A stretch of DNA of 64,000 bases from contig NC_009881.1 of assembly GCF_000018205.1 (NCBI RefSeq), positions 310,001-374,000 of the forward strand, given 5' to 3'. The notes under the pieces were generated by a model. It worked only from the letters and a program-made list of their open reading frames with translations. It was not told where the DNA came from and ran no database searches. Positions 1-11,296 of the stretch are shown piece after piece. Position 1 is the first letter of the stretch; every line of letters starts with the position of its first letter. Origin of the DNA: Rickettsia akari str. Hartford (GTDB taxonomy: Bacteria > Pseudomonadota > Alphaproteobacteria > Rickettsiales > Rickettsiaceae). The position numbers were made by a program, and so were the translations under genes.

Positions 1-1150
1 TTAAGTTTTGTGTTTTAGAAAGCATCGTAACCGCAGCTTTACCTATATTAACTAAGTTAGCTATATCAGGAGCTAGCTTTGCAACTGCTAAGACCGGAGG
101 CGGTAATGAGTTAGTTTTTATTGCTAGACTTATAACATTTCCGAGTTCCTGACTTCCAGGTATTACTCATACTATTTTTTTATATTGCTTGCAATTTCTG
201 TAGCTTTTGTTGCTGCTTTACATAAGGATTCTACTTTTTTACCAAAAGAGGCTTCTGGATTTTATACTTTTCATAATTCTGTTTTAGTTTCATTTTAGAT
301 TATCCGAAATAGTATTCTTTACAGAGTTTAATTTGTCAATATTTATATCTTGTTAAATTGAAATTTCAATATTACTTTTTAGTGTTGCTATTTTTTCTTC
401 TACTTCATCTTTGCTTGTCGGTATAGCTTTAGTAGCTTTTGCAACATTATCTAGTGAAGCTCTGTTATTAGGGTTGTTATGTGCTATTCAATAATTTTGC
501 GATGCGATTCTTTTGAGATTTCTAAAATTGCGTCCATTTGCTTAGCGTTTTCATAAAGGCTGTCAATCTGGTCATTAGATTTAACATCTCACCTTATTTC
601 TTTTATATCATTATGCAATTTTATTATTTTTGGCAATAATTTTTCCGAATCCATGAGGTTATTTACTTTTTCAAGTATATCGCTTATTTGTATAAATATT
701 CTAAGCATCTGCATTTGAGCTGATATAACTCCGACTAATATATTTTCTAATAATTCTATAATTGTTTTAGAAGATCCCGGATAGAGTTTATCTAATTCTT
801 TCTTCCTGAAATTTTAAAACTTGTGCTAAAACGTTTAAACATTTTTCTACAATAATCCCGTCAAATACAAAGATATCTTTTGTTTTTAAATGTTCTTGAT
901 ATGCTTTCTCAAGTACTGCAGATAAAGTAGTTAGAGATTCTTGGATTGTCCTATTAAAAAATTTTTCTATTTTCTCTACATCAATATTTTCAGTGTGAGA
1001 TAATTCATTTAAAGAATTTTGTAAAATATAAAATAAATGATCTTCTAAATCTTTTACATTCATTTTCAAAGATTTTGTAAAACCGTTTAATTTTATTAAA
1101 AGTCTTTGTAGTTCTTCTTGTTGTTCTTTATTTAATCCACTAAAACTAGA
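1..1150 (-). pseudogene. Decayed coiled-coil gene, runs off left edge
   Basis: Reading the minus strand from about 1150 downward gives a continuous protein-like text broken by stops and frame changes. One open piece (1069 to 788, 93 residues, start MKMNVKDLEDHLFYI) is preceded in frame by more coding text rich in Q, E, K and L (KEQQEELQRLLIKLNGF). After its stop, coding sense continues in other frames (for example KLYPGSSKTIIELLEN, then SLDNVAKATKAIPTSKDEVE and VLAVAKLAPDIANLVNIG near the window edge). The composition suggests a helical, partly coiled-coil protein. I do not recognise the family. At least four disruptions make it a pseudogene. Confidence 0.6.
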
Positions 1151-1249
1151 AAAATTAATTAAATAGACATAAAATTTATTATTTTATTACCAAATATTAA
1201 TTAATCTTAAAGTTTTATAACTTTAAAATAAAATGAAAAATAGTTATCA

Positions 1250-1278
1250 TTGCCCTTGAGATTAATTTTTGTTATATT
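1250..1278 (+). promoter_or_regulatory. Candidate sigma-70 promoter for tolC
   Basis: TTGCCC at 1250-1255 and TATATT at 1273-1278 are separated by 17 bases, close to the consensus -35/-10 pair. A transcript would start near 1285 and carry a leader of about 100 bases before the tolC ATG. AT-rich background makes chance matches common, so this is only a candidate. Confidence 0.35.
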
Positions 1279-1387
1279 ACGTGCTAACATTGCTACAATA
1301 GATTTATATTGTTTTATTGGGATATAGGTTAATTCTTGAAAGATTAAACTAATCTAACTAACATATTATCAATTATTCAAAAAATTT

Positions 1388-2752
1388 ATGCGTAAATTAG
1401 CTACATTTATTATCACATTATTACTAACCGGTTCGGCTACCGCTGTTGATTTGCAGGAAGCTTTAACTGCAGGATATAAGAATAATGAGGAGCTGAAAGC
1501 TGCTAGAATTAAATTTTTGAATGCGATTGAGCAATTTCCTCAAGCTTTCTCAGGATTTATGCCTAGTGCCGGATTGCAGATTAATAGACAAAATAGTAAG
1601 ACTAAATATAATAGAAAATATACTGATAAGCTTGGTCTTACTACAAGACAGACAGATAGCAATCAAGGTGCATTAACAATAGAGCAATCATTATTTAGCG
1701 GTGGTTCTAGTGTTGCGGCTCTTAAAGCTGCTCAATCAGGGTTTAGAGCATCACGAGGCGAATATTATGCTGGCGAACAAAAAATATTATTAAATTTAAT
1801 AACTGCTTATCTTGATTGTTTTGAGAGCAAAGAGAAATATGATATTTCTGAAAGTAGGGTTCGTACTAACATACAACAAGTTAACACTGTTGAAGAGAAA
1901 TTAAGATTAGGGGAAGCAACGGCAATAGATATAGCAACTGCAAGAGCAGGGCTTGCAGCGGCAGAAACGAATAAATTAGCTGCCTATGCCGATTTTCAAG
2001 GCAAAAAAGCTAATTTTATTAGAGTATTCGGAATAGAGGCGACTGATCTAACTATGCCTAATTTACCTGATAAATTACCTGCTTCATTGGATGAGTTAAC
2101 AAGAAAAGCTGCTAAGTTCAATCCTGATATTGATTCGGCAAGGCATAATGTAATTTCGGCGAAAGCTTTGGAAATGGTGCAGAAAGGAAAGTTATTGCCG
2201 CAAGTAAGCGTAAAGTTGCAATCAGGTAGAACTGACTATAATCCACAAGATCCAGCTGTACAAAATATAAACAATAAAAGCTATACTACTATTCTTTCGG
2301 TAAATATACCTATTTATCCAGATGGAGGAGCTCAATATTCAAGAATCAGATCGGCTAAAAACCAAACAAGAAGTAGTGCAGTTCAGCTTGATAGTGCGAT
2401 AAAGCAGACACAAGCGGGTGTTGTAAGTGTGTGGGAAGGATTTGAAGCAGCAAAATCTCGTATTGTTGCAGCTAATCAAGGTGTAGATGCTGCACAAATA
2501 TCATACGATGGTACAGTGCAAGAAGAAATAGTCGGCTCCAAAACTATACTAGATGTTTTAGACGCTGAGCAAAAATTGTATGAAGCAAAAATAACTCGTG
2601 TGGATGCTTATAAGAATTCAGTACTTGCTGCATATCAAATGAAATTGTTAACCGGCGAGCTAACGGCTCAAAGTTTAAAACTTAAAGTAAAATATTTTAG
2701 TCCTGAAGAAGAGTTTAAGACTATTAAAAAGAAAATGTTTATAGGTTTCTAA
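1388..2752 (+). CDS. tolC: TolC-family outer membrane efflux/secretion channel
   Basis: Outer membrane channel of the TolC family, which forms a trimeric barrel-tunnel used by type I secretion and drug-efflux systems. The 454-residue protein has a signal peptide (MRKLATFIITLLLTGSATA) followed by VDLQEALTAGYKNNEELKAA, the usual TolC N-terminus. Two duplicated halves follow, each with long Ala/Gln-rich helices and an ILDVLDAEQKLYEAK segment near the C-terminus that is characteristic of the family. The length is usual. It is followed after one base by a PopZ-like gene. Its inner-membrane partners are not adjacent; the EmrA-like adaptor at 22 kb is one possible partner (inference). Confidence 0.93.
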   Translation: MRKLATFIITLLLTGSATAVDLQEALTAGYKNNEELKAARIKFLNAIEQFPQAFSGFMPSAGLQINRQNSKTKYNRKYTDKLGLTTRQTDSNQGALTIEQSLFSGGSSVAALKAAQSGFRASRGEYYAGEQKILLNLITAYLDCFESKEKYDISESRVRTNIQQVNTVEEKLRLGEATAIDIATARAGLAAAETNKLAAYADFQGKKANFIRVFGIEATDLTMPNLPDKLPASLDELTRKAAKFNPDIDSARHNVISAKALEMVQKGKLLPQVSVKLQSGRTDYNPQDPAVQNINNKSYTTILSVNIPIYPDGGAQYSRIRSAKNQTRSSAVQLDSAIKQTQAGVVSVWEGFEAAKSRIVAANQGVDAAQISYDGTVQEEIVGSKTILDVLDAEQKLYEAKITRVDAYKNSVLAAYQMKLLTGELTAQSLKLKVKYFSPEEEFKTIKKKMFIGF

Positions 2753-2753
2753 C

Positions 2754-3152
2754 GTGAGTAAGGAAAATAACAAGAAACAAGATATGTCTGTAGAAGACAT
2801 ATTAAAATCGATTAAAGGAGTAATTAACAAGCATAAAAATCATATTTATGAAAATGATAGTGAAGATGAAGATATATTAGAGTTAACAGAAATAGTAAAT
2901 CAAGATGAGGAAGAAAAGTTAATATCACCTAAATCTGCTGAAGCGGTAGGTGATATTTTTAAAAATTTTACCGATACTATTAAAGATAAAAATCTGGATA
3001 ATAATATCTCATCTAAAAATGCACTTGAAGAATTAGTCACCAAGATGTTAAAACCAGAACTTAAAGCTTGGCTTAATAAAAATCTACCTGTACTTGTTAA
3101 AGAGTTAGTAGAAATTGAAATAAAGAAATTGGTGCAGAATAGTAAGAGGTAG
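2754..3152 (+). CDS. DUF2497 / PopZ-like polar organising protein
   Basis: A 132-residue acidic protein with a GTG start placed one base after the tolC stop. It begins with a conserved helix (MSVEDILKSIKGVIN), has a disordered acidic middle (ENDSEDEDILEL) and ends in a conserved helical block, MLKPELKAWLNKNLPVLVKE, followed by EIEIKKLV. This is the arrangement of the DUF2497/PopZ family, in which PopZ forms polar hubs that anchor ParB and the chromosome origin in Caulobacter. Family membership is well supported. A polar scaffold role in this organism is inference. It is probably co-transcribed with tolC. Confidence 0.8.
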   Translation: MSKENNKKQDMSVEDILKSIKGVINKHKNHIYENDSEDEDILELTEIVNQDEEEKLISPKSAEAVGDIFKNFTDTIKDKNLDNNISSKNALEELVTKMLKPELKAWLNKNLPVLVKELVEIEIKKLVQNSKR

Positions 3153-3165
3153 GGGAGTGAATTAT

Positions 3166-3200
3166 TGTCACCACGTGGCTTGACAACGGGGGGACAGGAT
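3166..3200. repeat. Palindromic repeat fragment (TGTCACC..GTGGCTTGAC type)
   Basis: A short piece reading TGTCACCACGTGGCTTGACA lies between the PopZ-like gene and the repeat protein. It belongs to the dispersed family whose longer members are at 10357-10400, 51909-51988 and 60054-60133. Confidence 0.5.
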
Positions 3201-3214
3201 AAATAAGGAATTAT

Positions 3215-5029
3215 ATGTTAAATAAATCATGTAAGATATTATTTTTTATCAATTTGTTATTGGTTGTAGTGCAAAGTTATGCTTCCCCTCCGCCATTACC
3301 GACATCATTACCGGCTGCCGAAGTGGATACTAAAGACAAGGATGTTAGCTCTAATTCCGATATTTCTTTTTTTGATAAATTTAAGCAATTTTTTAGTAAA
3401 TCAAAAAAGAAAAATATCCACACTAAACAGCCAAATGAACAAACTAAAGCAGCTCCTCAGGAAGAGCCAAAGCTAGCTTCACACGAGCATACTGAAGATG
3501 ATGTATCTAAACCTTTTATAGATGTTGGTAATACAGCATTGCCTAGTGCCATCGCAAGTTATGAACATGAAAATGGTGTAAATTTAGCTTTTCATGACAT
3601 TCAGGAATCTAGTGAAACCGAGGCATCTAAACCTTTTATAGATGTTGGTAATACAGCATTGCCTAGTGCCATCGCAAGTTATGAACATGAAAATGGTGTA
3701 AATTTAGCTTTTCATGACATTCAGGAATCTAGTGAAACCGAGGCATCTAAACCTTTTATAGATGTTGGTAATACAGCATTGCCTAGTGCCATCGCAAGTT
3801 ATGAAGTACATGAGGAAGAAGTCGCTTCTAATGAGCATAAAGATACAAATTTATCTTCTAATATTATAACTCCTAACGTACCGAGACCGATAGTATCTAT
3901 GCCTCCGGCTCAAGCAGGAAGTTATGTAGTGCCTCCGCATCGACCGGTGCAAATATATAAACCGACCAATTTGCTGTCTGTGCATAGGCCTATTCCGCTT
4001 AATACCCCTCCTGATGCTTATAAAGAGGCAGAAAGCGTAGCACCGCAATCTATACCTAATATGCCTGCGGTTTCTCCGCCTGTAATCCAAGATATTACTA
4101 CCCCTAGTACTATGCCGACAACGGTACCTTCGGCAGTACCTAGTAATGTACCTGCACATCGAGTAATGCCTACCAATCAACCTTCTACGCAGCCTATAAC
4201 ACAGACTAGCCCAAATACACCCGTTACTACTCCGTCTAAAGTAGTTCCTAAAATTGATTCTTCGGCAGAAATAAATAACTCGCAAGAGACATTTGTTGCT
4301 GTTTCAGATGTCCAAAAAAAACAAGATTGGAATACTCCGCTTATACCCGTTGTTGTAGTGAAGCCGAATCAACCTCAGACTTTAGAGAAGCAAGTCAATA
4401 GTCAAACTACACATAATCAAGAGAAATCACCTCCAGTAAGCTCTCAAAATGTCACGATCCAAAAACAAGATAATAAGGTGAATAATGAAACCTCGGTATC
4501 GACAATAAAATTCGTTAAAGATGAAACACAAATGTTACTTTTACCTGATGATGATATAGTTCTTGGTAAACTAACAGAGCAAGCGACTTTAGAGCAGATG
4601 GATATGTATGGATATATAGCGCTGTTCCAAAAGAAAGAAGAATGGATAGCAAGTGCTAAAAGAAGAAAAGTTGTAGAGAGTTTTATTAAATATGATAGTT
4701 ATATAAATAAAAAGCAAGATATTTATTCCAATCTATCTTATTGTAAGGCAGTAGATAATGCTTTTAGAGCAGTTGATAGCAATAATCTTTTTGGGCTGCG
4801 TGCATTACTAGACGTTTATCCAATATTGCAAGAAAAAAGTAGAAGCGGTGAAACATTACTCACTGCTGCTATTTATAACGATAATTACTATTTAGCAAAA
4901 TTTTTAGTCATACGAGGTGTTCAAATTGCTACTCTAAATGATGAATGCCAATATCCGTTAGATATTGCATTAGCTCAAGCAAACACTAACATAGCTTGCA
5001 TGTTAATCAAAGCTAAGGGATATAATTAA
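3215..5029 (+). CDS. Exported protein with internal 40-residue repeats and ankyrin-like C-terminus
   Basis: A 604-residue protein with a clear signal peptide (MLNKSCKILFFINLLLVVVQ, cleavage likely after SYA). Residues about 97-197 hold two and a half copies of a 40-residue unit (core SKPFIDVGNTALPSAI). Residues about 200-430 form a low-complexity region rich in Pro, Thr, Ser and Val. The last 90 residues contain an ankyrin-like stretch (SGETLLTAAIYNDNYYLAKF, then QYPLDIALAQANTNIACMLI). The domain order suggests an exported or surface-associated protein with a flexible stalk and a binding tail. Function is unknown. The repeats are identical in DNA, so their number may vary between strains. Confidence 0.8.
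   Translation: MLNKSCKILFFINLLLVVVQSYASPPPLPTSLPAAEVDTKDKDVSSNSDISFFDKFKQFFSKSKKKNIHTKQPNEQTKAAPQEEPKLASHEHTEDDVSKPFIDVGNTALPSAIASYEHENGVNLAFHDIQESSETEASKPFIDVGNTALPSAIASYEHENGVNLAFHDIQESSETEASKPFIDVGNTALPSAIASYEVHEEEVASNEHKDTNLSSNIITPNVPRPIVSMPPAQAGSYVVPPHRPVQIYKPTNLLSVHRPIPLNTPPDAYKEAESVAPQSIPNMPAVSPPVIQDITTPSTMPTTVPSAVPSNVPAHRVMPTNQPSTQPITQTSPNTPVTTPSKVVPKIDSSAEINNSQETFVAVSDVQKKQDWNTPLIPVVVVKPNQPQTLEKQVNSQTTHNQEKSPPVSSQNVTIQKQDNKVNNETSVSTIKFVKDETQMLLLPDDDIVLGKLTEQATLEQMDMYGYIALFQKKEEWIASAKRRKVVESFIKYDSYINKKQDIYSNLSYCKAVDNAFRAVDSNNLFGLRALLDVYPILQEKSRSGETLLTAAIYNDNYYLAKFLVIRGVQIATLNDECQYPLDIALAQANTNIACMLIKAKGYN
3505..3805 (+). repeat. Perfect 120-bp tandem repeat, 2.5 copies, in frame
   Basis: Positions 3505-3624 and 3625-3744 are identical over 120 bases, and the next 61 bases (3745-3805) repeat the start of the unit. 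The unit is a multiple of three, so copy-number change keeps the reading frame. The lack of any silent difference implies recent duplication or active homogenisation. Confidence 0.95.
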
Positions 5030-5147
5030 TTATGTCATTCCAGCTTTCGTGGGAATGATTTAGAAGTATTAGGCTATCCCAAGTGATTCTTTTTAGGTAA
5101 TGCCACACCATTTCTTTAAAGCTTCATTGCTTTCTTGAGTTAAATAG

Positions 5148-7178
<2,031 letters not shown>

Positions 7179-7237
7179 GACAAGGCGTCATTGTGGGGCA
7201 TTGTCAACGTTGACCGCATGGCTCGAAAAACTTACTA

Positions 7238-7268
7238 GATGTCATTCCCTCCTTCGATGGCATGACAT
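7238..7268. repeat. Short palindrome of the TGTCATTCC type
   Basis: A compact imperfect palindrome, TGTCATTCCCTCC...GGCATGACA, lies between parE and ctp. It is a reduced member of the family seen at 8650, 25409, 44492, 45615, 48594 and 51259. Confidence 0.6.
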
Positions 7269-7289
7269 ATTAACTTTTATTGGAGTATT

Positions 7290-8639
7290 ATGTTATTACG
7301 CTTAATTATAACACTATTTTTTATTATAAATTCTATTTGTACATTTGCAGAAGCAGAAAAAGAAACTGAAAATAAAATATCAAATCAGGAAGCTTATAAG
7401 CAATTTCAAGACGTATTTGAACGTATCGAAAAGGATTATGTACAGGTACCCGATAGGCAAAAAATGATAGATGAAGCAATTAACGGTATGTTAAGCTCTC
7501 TTGATCCTCATTCAAGCTATTATACTGATGAGGATTTAGAGGATATTTTTACTTTTACAAAAGGTGAATTCGGTGGAATCGGTGTTGAAATAATGTATGA
7601 TAGCGGAGCAATTAAGATAATATCGCCTATTGACGATTTACCGGCTTTTAAAGCAGGGCTTAAAGGCGGGGATTATATCGTAGGCGTGAATGACGAGTTA
7701 GTCTCTACGCTTGGTCCTAATAAAGCTATAAAAGAGATGCGTGGTATGCCTGGTACTAAGGTTAAATTGTTGATAATTAAGGAAGAAGAGGCAAAACCGC
7801 AAGAGCTAGAGCTTACTCGTGAAATAGTAAAAATCAAGCCGATAAAAGCACATTTAGAAAAAAATAATATTGCATATATACGTATAACTACTTTTAATGA
7901 GTCAACAATTTCTGAGCTGAAAGCAGTAGTAAAGAAGTTAAAAACTGAAAGTAAAGATAATCTTAAAGGTATAATTCTAGATTTACGTAATAATGCCGGT
8001 GGTATACTCGATCAAGCTATTGCCGTTAGTGATTACTTTATTGATTCCGGTGTAATTGTAACAACAAAAGGTAGAACTACATCAAGTAATAGCGAGACTA
8101 AAGCAAATGAGTTTTCATTAAAAGCTCCCAAAGTACCTATGATAGTTTTAATAAACGGTAATTCTGCCTCTGCCTCAGAAATAGTTGCTGGAGCTTTGCA
8201 AGATCATAAAAGAGCAATAATACTTGGCACTAGGTCTTTTGGTAAAGGATCAGTGCAGGCTTTAACGCAAATCAATTCTAGGGCTGCCGTAAAACTCACT
8301 ATATCTAAATATTACACCCCAAGCGGTCGTTCTATTCAGGCAGAGGGAATAGAGCCTGATATTTTAATTGAGCCGGCAAAAGTCGAATATCCTGAGGTAA
8401 AAAAAATAGATAAGCGTTTTTCAGAAAGTTCTTTAAAAAATTACTTAAAGAATGATAATGAAAAAAATAAAGATAGCAAAAAAGAAACAAAAGCCAAAAA
8501 TAATAAACAAGAAGAGAATGAATTATCGGAATTATACAAAAAAGATTATCAATTTGCTCGTGCTTATGATGTAATTACAGGGTTGATTCTTAATAAGAAG
8601 CTGGCAGCAAAAGAGCAAGTTAAACAAGAAGATAAGTAG
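7290..8639 (+). CDS. ctp: Carboxy-terminal processing protease (S41, PDZ)
   Basis: Periplasmic S41 serine protease with a Ser-Lys dyad. The 449-residue protein has a signal peptide (MLLRLIITLFFIINSICTFA), an N-terminal helical region (LSSLDPHSSYYTDED), a PDZ domain (about 75-160, GEFGGIGVEI...GLKGGDYIVGVNDE) and the protease core. The nucleophile Ser is in NGNSASASEIVAGALQD and the general base Lys is in GTRSFGKGSVQ. The C-terminus is Lys/Glu-rich (KNKDSKKETKAKNN). A Shine-Dalgarno (TTGGAG) sits just before the ATG. Substrates are unknown; CtpA-like enzymes trim envelope proteins. Confidence 0.92.
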   Translation: MLLRLIITLFFIINSICTFAEAEKETENKISNQEAYKQFQDVFERIEKDYVQVPDRQKMIDEAINGMLSSLDPHSSYYTDEDLEDIFTFTKGEFGGIGVEIMYDSGAIKIISPIDDLPAFKAGLKGGDYIVGVNDELVSTLGPNKAIKEMRGMPGTKVKLLIIKEEEAKPQELELTREIVKIKPIKAHLEKNNIAYIRITTFNESTISELKAVVKKLKTESKDNLKGIILDLRNNAGGILDQAIAVSDYFIDSGVIVTTKGRTTSSNSETKANEFSLKAPKVPMIVLINGNSASASEIVAGALQDHKRAIILGTRSFGKGSVQALTQINSRAAVKLTISKYYTPSGRSIQAEGIEPDILIEPAKVEYPEVKKIDKRFSESSLKNYLKNDNEKNKDSKKETKAKNNKQEENELSELYKKDYQFARAYDVITGLILNKKLAAKEQVKQEDK

Positions 8640-8649
8640 AGAGAATAAT

Positions 8650-8760
8650 TTCATTCCCGCGTAGGCGGGAATCTAGGGTAAAGTGAGATAAATCAAGCTT
8701 TTCAAATAAATTTTTTAAAAAATTTTACAGTAAGGGCTTTCCGCCTACGCGGGAATGACA
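8650..8760. repeat. Palindromic element, TGTCATTCCCGCGTAGGCGGGAAT type
   Basis: Left arm TCATTCCCGCGTAGGCGGGAAT and right arm CCGCCTACGCGGGAATGACA face each other across an AT-rich core. The arms themselves are also locally palindromic. This is one of the better-preserved intergenic copies of the family in this window. Confidence 0.8.
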
Positions 8761-8834
8761 TCCAGAGCATTCATACAGTAGGGATGCAAGCTATAGGATG
8801 ACTTGAGAGCTAAAAATAACTACTAGGTCTCGTA

Positions 8835-10328
8835 ATGAACCATAATAAGTATATAGTAAGATTGTCATTTATTATATTATTTCTTAATATTGTTATAAAT
8901 ATGATGTTTTATCGTTATTTTATGATAAAAGAAATGATAGTAAAACAAGTGGCTTTGGAACATACTAAAATTGTAGAACTTTACACTGATAATATTTGGA
9001 ATACTCATCAGAACGTAATCAGTAAATTACATAAATTCGATTATTTAAAATTATTACAAGATCAAGATTTTATTAATTTTGCAAAGATTACCGCTCAATG
9101 GTTCACCAATCTTAATATTAATATTTCTCTCTACGATCTCAAAGGTAATAAATTCATCACTAGTAATATGTTGCATATGTATAGTGTAGACAATTATAAA
9201 GATGATAGTTTGGTTGAGATATTTACCGCAAAAATCGATAAAATTTTTTTGAAATCCTTTACTTCAAAAGCTCCGCTTCACGATGCTTTTGATGGTATTA
9301 CAAGTCATATATTATTACCAAGGGTAGTAATAGAAAATGAAAGTGATTTAACAGTGGAAGAAGCTTCTTTTGTTACTAGCTATATCCCTGTTATAGATAA
9401 TAATTTAGATTTTCCCGTAGATGCAGTATTTGAGATTAACACTAATATTACCAGCCAGTGGCAAAATATAACCGCTCTTGAGCAAAAGGTTTTTATAACT
9501 TTTATCATTATTTTTATAATATTCTGCACTATAATTATTAGTAATACTAATTATGCTAGACAAATTATTGAGGAACAGTTTGAAACAAATAGAAATTTAA
9601 AAGCTCAAATAGTAAAAGTAGAACAAACTAGCTCTTCAAATACAAAGTTTTTTGCTAATATTAGTCATGAATTGCGTACACCGCTTAATGCTATAATAGG
9701 CTTTTCGGAAATTCTTATGTCGGAAAGAGATGCAGAAAAAAGTAAAAATTATATTAAAGATATAAATGATGCCGGTAAACATTTGCTTAGTATGATTAAT
9801 GATATTTTAGATCTTTCTAAAGCTTCTGCCGATAAATTAAAAGTAGATAGTATAGATCTTGATTTAAATAAATTAATTAGTTCTTCGCTGGCACTTGTTA
9901 AGCCTCGTGCTGATCAAGCCGAAGTGGCTTTAATGAGTAGATTACCGAAAGAGCATGTGGTTATAAAGGCTGATCCAAAAAGGCTAAAACAAGTATTCTT
10001 AAATCTTTTATCAAATGCCGTGAAATTTACAAATTCCGGAGGAAGTGTTGCTATTACACTTGAAAAAGATGAGTTAGCAAAATTAGTATATATCAAAGTT
10101 ATAGATACCGGTATCGGTATTGAGGAAAAAGATATTCCAAAAACTTTATCAGCGTTTGGCCAAATTGATAGTGAGCTTAGTAGAAAATATGAAGGTACTG
10201 GTCTTGGGTTACCGCTTACTAAAAAGCTGGTTGAACTTATGAATGGTAAATTTGATTTGCAAAGTAAGATAAATGAAGGTACCACCATAACAATAACTTT
10301 TACATATGATGGTAGTATTGAAATATGA
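8835..10328 (+). CDS. Membrane sensor histidine kinase (PleC/DivJ-like)
   Basis: A 497-residue sensor kinase. It has a first transmembrane segment (residues about 8-30), an extracytoplasmic sensor region (about 31-215), a second transmembrane segment (VFITFIIIFIIFCTIII), then HisKA and HATPase domains. The phosphorylated His is residue 278 in ANISHELRTPLNAIIGFSE. The N box is FLNLLSNAVKFTNSGG and the G boxes are DTGIGI and GTGLGLPLTKKL. No receiver domain is fused and no response regulator is adjacent. Similarity of the catalytic part to alphaproteobacterial PleC/DivJ kinases, and the presence of PleD at 17-18 kb, make PleD a plausible target (inference). Confidence 0.85.
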   Translation: MNHNKYIVRLSFIILFLNIVINMMFYRYFMIKEMIVKQVALEHTKIVELYTDNIWNTHQNVISKLHKFDYLKLLQDQDFINFAKITAQWFTNLNINISLYDLKGNKFITSNMLHMYSVDNYKDDSLVEIFTAKIDKIFLKSFTSKAPLHDAFDGITSHILLPRVVIENESDLTVEEASFVTSYIPVIDNNLDFPVDAVFEINTNITSQWQNITALEQKVFITFIIIFIIFCTIIISNTNYARQIIEEQFETNRNLKAQIVKVEQTSSSNTKFFANISHELRTPLNAIIGFSEILMSERDAEKSKNYIKDINDAGKHLLSMINDILDLSKASADKLKVDSIDLDLNKLISSSLALVKPRADQAEVALMSRLPKEHVVIKADPKRLKQVFLNLLSNAVKFTNSGGSVAITLEKDELAKLVYIKVIDTGIGIEEKDIPKTLSAFGQIDSELSRKYEGTGLGLPLTKKLVELMNGKFDLQSKINEGTTITITFTYDGSIEI

Positions 10329-10356
10329 TATTGCTACGTGGTTTGGTGCTTTCCAT

Positions 10357-10400
10357 TGTCACCCCGTGACATGATCACGGGGTTCAGCCACGGTATGACA
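10357..10400. repeat. Palindromic repeat, TGTCACCCCGTG...CACGGTATGACA
   Basis: A short element with terminal TGTCA/TGACA arms and an internal GTGACATGATCACGG palindrome between the kinase gene and cpoB. It is the same family as the copy translated inside mnhB. Confidence 0.65.
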
Positions 10401-10546
10401 TCGAGTGTGTGTTTAAAGCGATGCAATAACACATACGGATGCGTAGCTCATGACGATTTATTCTACATTGTAGAAATATAAAAAAATTGTGTGGAATATA
10501 AAAAAATTTTCGGTATTATAAAAAATTATAAATTTTTAAAAAATAT

Positions 10547-11284
10547 ATGAAGTTTATTGTCTTATTATTTACTTTTTTATTTTCTATGTTTTCTTTCGGA
10601 GAAAGCGAACCTATTAAAGGTAAACCTTTAAAATATGTAGTAAATAATGATTTTGAAAATAGATTAGATGAACAGGAACAAGAAATAAGAAGGCTAATCG
10701 GTAAAGTTGAGGTTTTACAGCATAAAATTGATCTGCTAACACAAAATTCAAATATTCCAAATCAAGAAGAAAATACTGAAATTTTAGAAGCCGGTGATTC
10801 AAAAAAACAAGATGTTTTTGATATAGCTTTGCTTAAAGATATACCGGATAATGTTCCTAAAAAACCTATTGCGATTAATAAGGATATAGCGCCTGATAAG
10901 CAAGCTTACGATTTGGCTCTTGCTGCTTATAAAGATAATAAACTTACTGAAGCAAAAGATAAGTTTAAAAATTTTATCCAAAAATATCCTAACAGTTTGC
11001 TAATTAGTAATGCTTATTTTTGGTATGGGGAATGCTTTTTTAAACACAAAGATTATAACGGAGCAGCGGTTAACTATTTAAAGGGTTATAAAGAGTCGCC
11101 GAAAGGGGCAAAATCTTCCGATGGGTTATTGAAGTTAGCAATTGCCTTAGGCGAATTAAAAAAAACTCAGGAAGCATGTAATATACTTGATAAGCTTGAT
11201 AAGGACTTTCCAACTAATAGAACTGCCGCATCCAAGAAAATGGCAGGAGATGCTAAGATCAAATTTGGTTGTAAAAATAAATAA
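10547..11284 (+). CDS. cpoB: CpoB/YbgF-like periplasmic TPR protein
   Basis: Periplasmic partner of the Tol-Pal system, coordinating outer-membrane constriction with peptidoglycan synthesis in E. coli. The 245-residue protein has a signal peptide (MKFIVLLFTFLFSMFSFGES), a short coiled coil (FENRLDEQEQEIRRLIGKVE) and a C-terminal TPR domain beginning DKQAYDLALAAYKDNKLTEA, with repeats at NAYFWYGECFFKHKDYNGAA and the downstream helices. This is the usual YbgF layout. The tol-pal genes are not adjacent. It is followed after 12 bases by a YfgM-like gene. Confidence 0.88.
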   Translation: MKFIVLLFTFLFSMFSFGESEPIKGKPLKYVVNNDFENRLDEQEQEIRRLIGKVEVLQHKIDLLTQNSNIPNQEENTEILEAGDSKKQDVFDIALLKDIPDNVPKKPIAINKDIAPDKQAYDLALAAYKDNKLTEAKDKFKNFIQKYPNSLLISNAYFWYGECFFKHKDYNGAAVNYLKGYKESPKGAKSSDGLLKLAIALGELKKTQEACNILDKLDKDFPTNRTAASKKMAGDAKIKFGCKNK

Positions 11285-11296
11285 GAATAATACAAT

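Noticed and set aside
788..1069. A separate 93-residue gene
   Set aside because: Coding sense extends in frame upstream of its first Met and in other frames downstream, so it is a piece of a decayed gene.
3505..3805. Tandem repeats as a possible CRISPR array
   Set aside because: Units are 120 bases, contiguous, in frame in a long protein and lack unique spacers.
3851..4285. 144-codon minus-strand frame, very Arg/Tyr-rich
   Set aside because: Antisense of the Pro/Thr-rich part of the exported repeat protein; the composition is a by-product.
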